Source: an uncultured Blautia sp. (GTDB lineage Bacteria > Bacillota_A > Clostridia > Lachnospirales > Lachnospiraceae). From it: 54,578 nucleotides of DNA. Shown piece after piece: positions 50,675-54,578 of the stretch. Location: assembly GCA_905209435.1 (NCBI GenBank), contig CAJLTE010000011.1, forward strand, positions 1 to 54,578, written 5' to 3'. Numbering within the stretch: position 1 is the first letter of the stretch; every line of letters begins with the position of its first letter. Position numbers and translations under genes: made by a program. The notes under the pieces were generated by a model. That model was not told the DNA's origin, made no database searches, and saw only the letters and a list, made by a program, of their open reading frames with translations.

Positions 50675-50697
50675 ACGCCGGAGAATTTCCCCGGCGT
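50675..50697 (-). terminator. Hairpin 3' of purA
   Basis: ACGCCGG and CCGGCGT pair around a nine-base loop in the 112-bp gap after purA. There is no T-run on the minus strand, so a stop function is only likely, not shown. Confidence 0.5.
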
Positions 50698-50748
50698 ATA
50701 TTGTCATATTCAAGTTACTGTCCGCATAAACAATAACTTCTTACTATA

Positions 50749-52029
50749 TTATTTATTTCTGTAGATGATATCATCACGTCCCGGACCATTAGAGATCATG
50801 GTGATCGGGAATCCGATGTGTTTCTCTACGAATTCAACATACTTTCTGCAGTTCTCCGGCAGATCTTCGTACTTCTTGATTCCGCGGATATCGCATTTCC
50901 ATCCTGGAAGTGTTTCCAGAACCGGTTTTGCTTTCTCAAGCAGTGTAGTTGTCGGGAAGTCTGTTGTTACTTTTCCATCAATCTCATATCCTGTACAAAC
51001 CGGGATTTCATCCAGATATCCAAGTACATCAAGAACTGTGAAAGCAACATCTGTAGTTCCCTGCAGACGGCATCCGTATTTGGAAGCAACACAGTCAAAC
51101 CATCCCATACGTCTCGGACGTCCTGTAGTAGCACCGAACTCACCGCCGTCGCCGCCGCGTCTTCTCAGCTCATCAGCTTCTTCACCAAAGATCTCAGAAA
51201 CGAATGCACCTGCACCTACTGCACTGGAGTAAGCTTTGCATACAGTAACGATCTGTTTGATCTCATATGGCGGAAGGCCAGCACCTACTGCACCGTATCC
51301 TGCCAGTGTGGAAGAAGATGTAACCATCGGATAAATTCCGTGGTCAGGGTCTTTCAGAGAACCAAGCTGTCCCTCAAGAAGAACTTCTTTGCCTTCTTTT
51401 AATGCATTCCACAGATACAGAGATACATCGCATACATATGGCTCAACCATTTTCTTGTATTCCATCAGCTCTGCAAACAGCTCATCTACATTAAGGAGCG
51501 GTTTGTGATATAAATGCTCAAGAAGAATGTTCTTTGTCTCGCATACGCTTGTAAGTTTCTCTTTCAGATGTTCCTCGTCAAAAAGTTCGCTTACCTGGAA
51601 ACCGATCTTTGCGTATTTGTCTGAATAGAATGGAGCAATACCGGATTTGGTAGATCCAAAGGATTTGCCGCCCAGACGTTCTTCTTCATACTGGTCAAAA
51701 AGAATGTGGTATGGCATAACCATCTGTGCTCTCTCGGAGATCAGGATCTTCGGAGCCGGAACACCTCTGCTTACGACTTCATTGTACTCTTTAAAGAATA
51801 CCGGAATATTCAGGGCAACGCCGTTTCCGATCACACTTGTAGTGTGGTTGTAGAATACACCTGACGGCAGAGTATGAAGCGCAAATTTACCATAGTTATT
51901 TACGATTGTATGGCCTGCGTTTGCACCACCCTGAAATCTTACGATAATATCAGCTTTCTCAGCGAGCATATCGGTAATCTTACCTTTACCTTCATCTCCC
52001 CAGTTAGCACCAACAACTGCTTTTACCAT
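50749..52029 (-). CDS. purA: Adenylosuccinate synthetase
   Basis: GTP-dependent ligation of aspartate to IMP, first step from IMP to AMP. The P-loop-like GANWGDEGKGKITDML is at residues 7-22, GGANAGHTIV near 36, GVALNIPVFF, EGQLGSLKDPDHGIYPMVTSSSTLAG near 218, and GRPRRMGWFDCVA near 304. The normal G-D-x-G of EGAQG... is EGQLG here, a known clostridial variant. At 426 residues it is full length. The ATG follows AGGAGG. It is co-directional with purB, 144 bp upstream. Confidence 0.97.
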   Translation of the reverse strand: MVKAVVGANWGDEGKGKITDMLAEKADIIVRFQGGANAGHTIVNNYGKFALHTLPSGVFYNHTTSVIGNGVALNIPVFFKEYNEVVSRGVPAPKILISERAQMVMPYHILFDQYEEERLGGKSFGSTKSGIAPFYSDKYAKIGFQVSELFDEEHLKEKLTSVCETKNILLEHLYHKPLLNVDELFAELMEYKKMVEPYVCDVSLYLWNALKEGKEVLLEGQLGSLKDPDHGIYPMVTSSSTLAGYGAVGAGLPPYEIKQIVTVCKAYSSAVGAGAFVSEIFGEEADELRRRGGDGGEFGATTGRPRRMGWFDCVASKYGCRLQGTTDVAFTVLDVLGYLDEIPVCTGYEIDGKVTTDFPTTTLLEKAKPVLETLPGWKCDIRGIKKYEDLPENCRKYVEFVEKHIGFPITMISNGPGRDDIIYRNK

Positions 52030-52173
52030 TATATAATTCCTCCTGTATTTACCGCTTACTGTTTACCCGACCTTGTAGAATGACCTGCCAGATATCATCA
52101 GGAAACAGCAACGCTTATTATCTTTATATCAGATTCTGTAATATTCCAAACCGTTATGTTAAGTATTTACTGA

Positions 52174-53607
52174 TCAGACATTGATCTCAGCTTTCACTCC
52201 CAGAAGTTCCTTATGGGAATCGAGGATCGGCTGAACTACTGTATTTACAAATCTCTCTGTCTGCTCTTTGGCACGTCCGATATATTTCTTCGGATCCATG
52301 GATCTCTGCAGATCTTCCAGAGAAAGGTTGAATGCAGGATCTGCTGCGATCAGTTCCAGCAGATTATTATCTTTGCCTTCTACCTTGACAGTCTTTCCGG
52401 CTTCCATGGAAAGCTCACGGATACGCTCATGAAGTTCCTGACGGTCACCGCCTGCTTTTACAGCATCCATCATGATATTCTCTGTAGCCATGAACGGAAG
52501 CTCTGCCATCATATGTTTCTCGATAACCTTCGGATAAACAACCAATCCATCTACAACATTAAGACAGAGGTCAAGGATTCCGTCAATAGCAAGGAAACCT
52601 TCCGGAATACTCAGACGCTTATTTGCAGAGTCATCCAGAGTTCTCTCAAACCACTGAGTTGCAGATGTGATCGCCGGGTTAAGGGCATCTACCATTACAT
52701 ATCTGGAAAGGGAAGCAATACGCTCACTTCTCATAGGATTTCTCTTATACGCCATTGCGGAGGAGCCGATCTGAGATTTCTCAAATGGTTCTTCTACTTC
52801 CTTCAGATGCTGAAGAAGGCGGATATCATTGGACATCTTGTGTGCACTTGCTGCAATTCCTGCAAGAATATTGGCAACACGTGTATCTACCTTACGGGAA
52901 TATGTCTGTCCGGATACCGGATAGCATTCCTTAAATCCCATCTTCTCTGCGATCATCGGATCAATCTTGTCGATAGTCTCCTGATCTCCGTCAAACAGTT
53001 CCAGAAAGCTTGCCTGTGTTCCGGTTGTACCTTTGGATCCCAGAAGCTTCATTGTTCCCAGAACATACTCCAGATCCTCCAGATCAAGCAGGAATTCCTG
53101 TGTCCAGAGTGTTGCACGCTTACCTACTGTAGTAGGCTGTGCAGGCTGAAAATGTGTAAATGCCAGAGTAGGCTGATCTTTATATTTATCTGCGAAAGCA
53201 GAAAGCTCGGCAATAACATTGACCAGTTTCTTCTTCACAAGCTTTAATGCTTCTGTCATTACAATAATGTCTGTATTATCACCTACATAACAGGAGGTTG
53301 CTCCCAGATGGATGATTCCTTTTGCTTTCGGGCACTGTACGCCATACGCATATACGTGAGACATAACATCATGACGCACCTGACGTTCACGTTCCTTTGC
53401 AACGTCATAATTGATATCCTCTGCATGTGCCTTCAGTTCATCAATCTGCTCCTGTGTAATGTTAAGGCCAAGCTCTTTCTCTGTCTCAGCAAGTGCGATC
53501 CAGAGTCTTCTCCATGTGCGGAATTTCATATCCGGGGAAAAAATATACTGCATTTCTTTGCTGGCATAACGTTCTGATAAAGGACTTACATATCTGTCTG
53601 TACTCAT
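52174..53607 (-). CDS. purB: Adenylosuccinate lyase
   Basis: Fumarase-superfamily lyase acting twice in purine synthesis (SAICAR and adenylosuccinate). It shows [24 protein letters not shown] near 104, [16 protein letters not shown] near 156 and the signature [18 protein letters not shown] near 287. At 477 residues it matches the longer clostridial/animal-like PurB form. The ATG at 53607 is seven bases after AGGAG; the GTG two codons earlier is too close to it. It has its own promoter and, with purA, covers the AMP branch. Confidence 0.97.
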   Translation of the reverse strand: MSTDRYVSPLSERYASKEMQYIFSPDMKFRTWRRLWIALAETEKELGLNITQEQIDELKAHAEDINYDVAKERERQVRHDVMSHVYAYGVQCPKAKGIIHLGATSCYVGDNTDIIVMTEALKLVKKKLVNVIAELSAFADKYKDQPTLAFTHFQPAQPTTVGKRATLWTQEFLLDLEDLEYVLGTMKLLGSKGTTGTQASFLELFDGDQETIDKIDPMIAEKMGFKECYPVSGQTYSRKVDTRVANILAGIAASAHKMSNDIRLLQHLKEVEEPFEKSQIGSSAMAYKRNPMRSERIASLSRYVMVDALNPAITSATQWFERTLDDSANKRLSIPEGFLAIDGILDLCLNVVDGLVVYPKVIEKHMMAELPFMATENIMMDAVKAGGDRQELHERIRELSMEAGKTVKVEGKDNNLLELIAADPAFNLSLEDLQRSMDPKKYIGRAKEQTERFVNTVVQPILDSHKELLGVKAEINV

Positions 53608-53768
53608 CTTCACTCTCCTGTTTCTTTAATAGGATTCTTTATCTTTTATTTCGCTTCTGTACGCAACATAAAACACGCCAGTTCTTATGAATTTCTGTTC
53701 TGTGTTTCGTTTATCACAGTTACACATGAAAATCAGGAACTTTGCTCTGTTTCACTGCGTACGTTGAA

Positions 53769-53797
53769 ATTATATAACATCATTCTTCTAAAAGCAA
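53769..53797 (-). promoter_or_regulatory. Sigma-A promoter of purB
   Basis: On the minus strand TTGCTT (53797-53792) and TATAAT (53774-53769) are 17 bp apart. The leader to purB is about 150 bases; I recognise no purine riboswitch in it. Confidence 0.7.
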
Positions 53798-53808
53798 CCA
53801 CAAAAACC

Positions 53809-54495
53809 TTATCCCTGATGGAATTTACCAAGAAATTCCCTCATTCGTGCATGATCTGAGGCAAATACTTCCTGTGGGGTTCCTTCTACTGCGATCAGAC
53901 CTTTATCCATAAAAATGATATGATCAGAAATATCTCTTGCAAATGTCATCTCATGGGTAACAATTACCATTGTGATATGCTCCGCAGCCAGATCTTTGAT
54001 TACCTTAAGGATCTCACCTGTCAGTTCCGGATCAAGTGCGGAAGTTGGTTCATCAAAGAACAGGATCTTCGGATTCATGCATAATGCACGCGCAATGGAA
54101 ACTCGCTGCTGCTGTCCGCCGGAAAGCTGGAATGGATATGCATTCTCTCTGTCTGAAAGTCCCATCTGTTTCAGAAGCATCCTTGCCTGGGCATAAACTT
54201 CTTCCTTCTTTCTCTTCTGCACTCTGATCGGTGCATCTGTAATATTCTTTAATACAGAAAAGTGTGGAAAAAGGTTAAAATTCTGGAACACCAGTCCCAC
54301 ATCACCCTGCTTGATGATCTCACCGCTGTCCGGTGTCTCAAGCCCGGTTGCACAGCGAAGAAGTGTGGATTTACCAGAACCGGAAGGACCGATAATACTT
54401 AAAACCTCGCCTTCCTCTACCTGAAGAGAAATGTCTTTCAGAACCTCCAGACTACCGAAACTCTTCTTTATATGTTTCATTTCAAATAATACCAT
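53809..54495 (-). CDS. Polar amino acid ABC transporter ATP-binding protein (GlnQ type)
   Basis: A 229-residue ATPase of the GlnQ/HisP group. Walker A is GPSGSGKSTLLRC near residue 34, the Q-loop is LVFQNFNLFPHFSV, the signature LSGGQQQRVSIARAL and Walker B ILFFDEPTSALDPE, and the H-loop is VTHEMTFA. I start at the ATG at 54495 with AGAGGA eight bases upstream; the open frame continues 14 codons without a ribosome site. The permease and binding-protein genes would lie beyond the window's right edge. Solute unknown. Confidence 0.92.
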   Translation of the reverse strand: MVLFEMKHIKKSFGSLEVLKDISLQVEEGEVLSIIGPSGSGKSTLLRCATGLETPDSGEIIKQGDVGLVFQNFNLFPHFSVLKNITDAPIRVQKRKKEEVYAQARMLLKQMGLSDRENAYPFQLSGGQQQRVSIARALCMNPKILFFDEPTSALDPELTGEILKVIKDLAAEHITMVIVTHEMTFARDISDHIIFMDKGLIAVEGTPQEVFASDHARMREFLGKFHQG

Positions 54496-54524
54496 AATAA
54501 TTTTCCTCTCAAATATGATATTTT

Positions 54525-54571
54525 TAGGCGTTTGCAAAACGCCACAAGCCGCATAAATACGGCATTTTTTG
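54525..54571. terminator. Paired hairpins at the right edge
   Basis: GGCGTTT-GC-AAAACGCC is directly followed by GCCG-CATAAATA-CGGC and TTTTTT on the plus strand. Read on the minus strand the pair lies just upstream of the ABC ATPase gene and could lower read-through from an upstream permease gene. Confidence 0.5.
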
Positions 54572-54578
54572 TTACCAA

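Noticed and set aside
50675..50697. Calling the purA 3' hairpin a firm terminator
   Set aside because: No T-run follows on the purA strand; listed with low confidence only.

Overview
The window looks like chromosomal core sequence of an anaerobic, endospore-forming Bacillota, most likely a member of the Lachnospiraceae. The reasons are a complete spoIIIA operon, a spoIIGA-sigE pair, a cotJABC operon, the conserved nusB-xseAB-ispA-dxs-tlyA-nadK-argR-recN neighbourhood, a compact fab/acc operon with a fused AccD-AccA chain, and a moderate G+C content with strong AGGAGG-type ribosome sites. The genus is not resolved. There is no rRNA, tRNA, CRISPR array, phage or insertion sequence that I can support.

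Layout. (1) 69-9031, minus strand: recN, argR, nadK, tlyA, dxs, ispA, xseB, xseA, nusB and an Asp23-family gene. These cover DNA repair, arginine control, NADP supply, rRNA methylation, isoprenoid precursors and transcription antitermination. (2) 9099-16163, minus: prfC, then spoIIIAH to spoIIIAA read backwards (the mother-cell side of the SpoIIIA-SpoIIQ channel). A 153-bp insert separates AE from AF, and AF overlaps AG by 137 bp. (3) 16171-21133, minus: a membrane-anchored propeller-like protein, an Sfp-type phosphopantetheinyl transferase, a UvrD-type helicase and gltX, which together feed directly into spoIIIA. (4) 21134-21886: about 750 bp without a gene, holding two large hairpin elements of 215 and 204 bp. 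(5) 21887-29387, minus: accDA fusion, accC, fabZ, accB, fabF, fabG, fabD, acpP, controlled by two promoters that each carry a TTTGA-N3-TCAAA operator; fabH and fabK are absent. (6) 29630-30826: an FtsW-type SEDS protein. (7) 31147-37192: an exported heptad-repeat protein, an MMPL transporter and a divergent TetR regulator with three TGAC-N5-GTCA operators between them. (8) 37254-41461: AIM24-family protein, two metallo-beta-lactamase-fold proteins and cotJCBA. (9) 41774-44584, plus: trkA-trkH potassium uptake. (10) 44758-49646: a radical SAM protein, sigE, spoIIGA, aroE (plus strand), a YdcF-type protein and a SEC-C protein. (11) 49788-54495, minus: a membrane-tethered HAD hydrolase, purA, purB and a polar amino-acid ABC ATPase at the window edge.

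How it fits together. Three blocks belong to the sporulation programme: spoIIG (making and processing sigma-E), and spoIIIA and cotJ, which are expected sigma-E targets. The spoIIG promoter shows the over-long -35/-10 spacing typical of Spo0A-activated promoters. The fab operon makes malonyl-CoA and elongates chains on AcpP, and the Sfp-type transferase near spoIIIA could charge AcpP.

The most unusual content is the pair of hairpin elements at 21295-21509 and 21662-21865. Their stems are unrelated to each other, yet each is self-complementary over nearly its whole length, and both carry the same five-block apex in opposite orientation. A second small dispersed repeat occurs at 12663 and 37980, in both cases just 3' of a minus-strand gene. 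All promoter and operator calls were made by eye, and no database search was possible.
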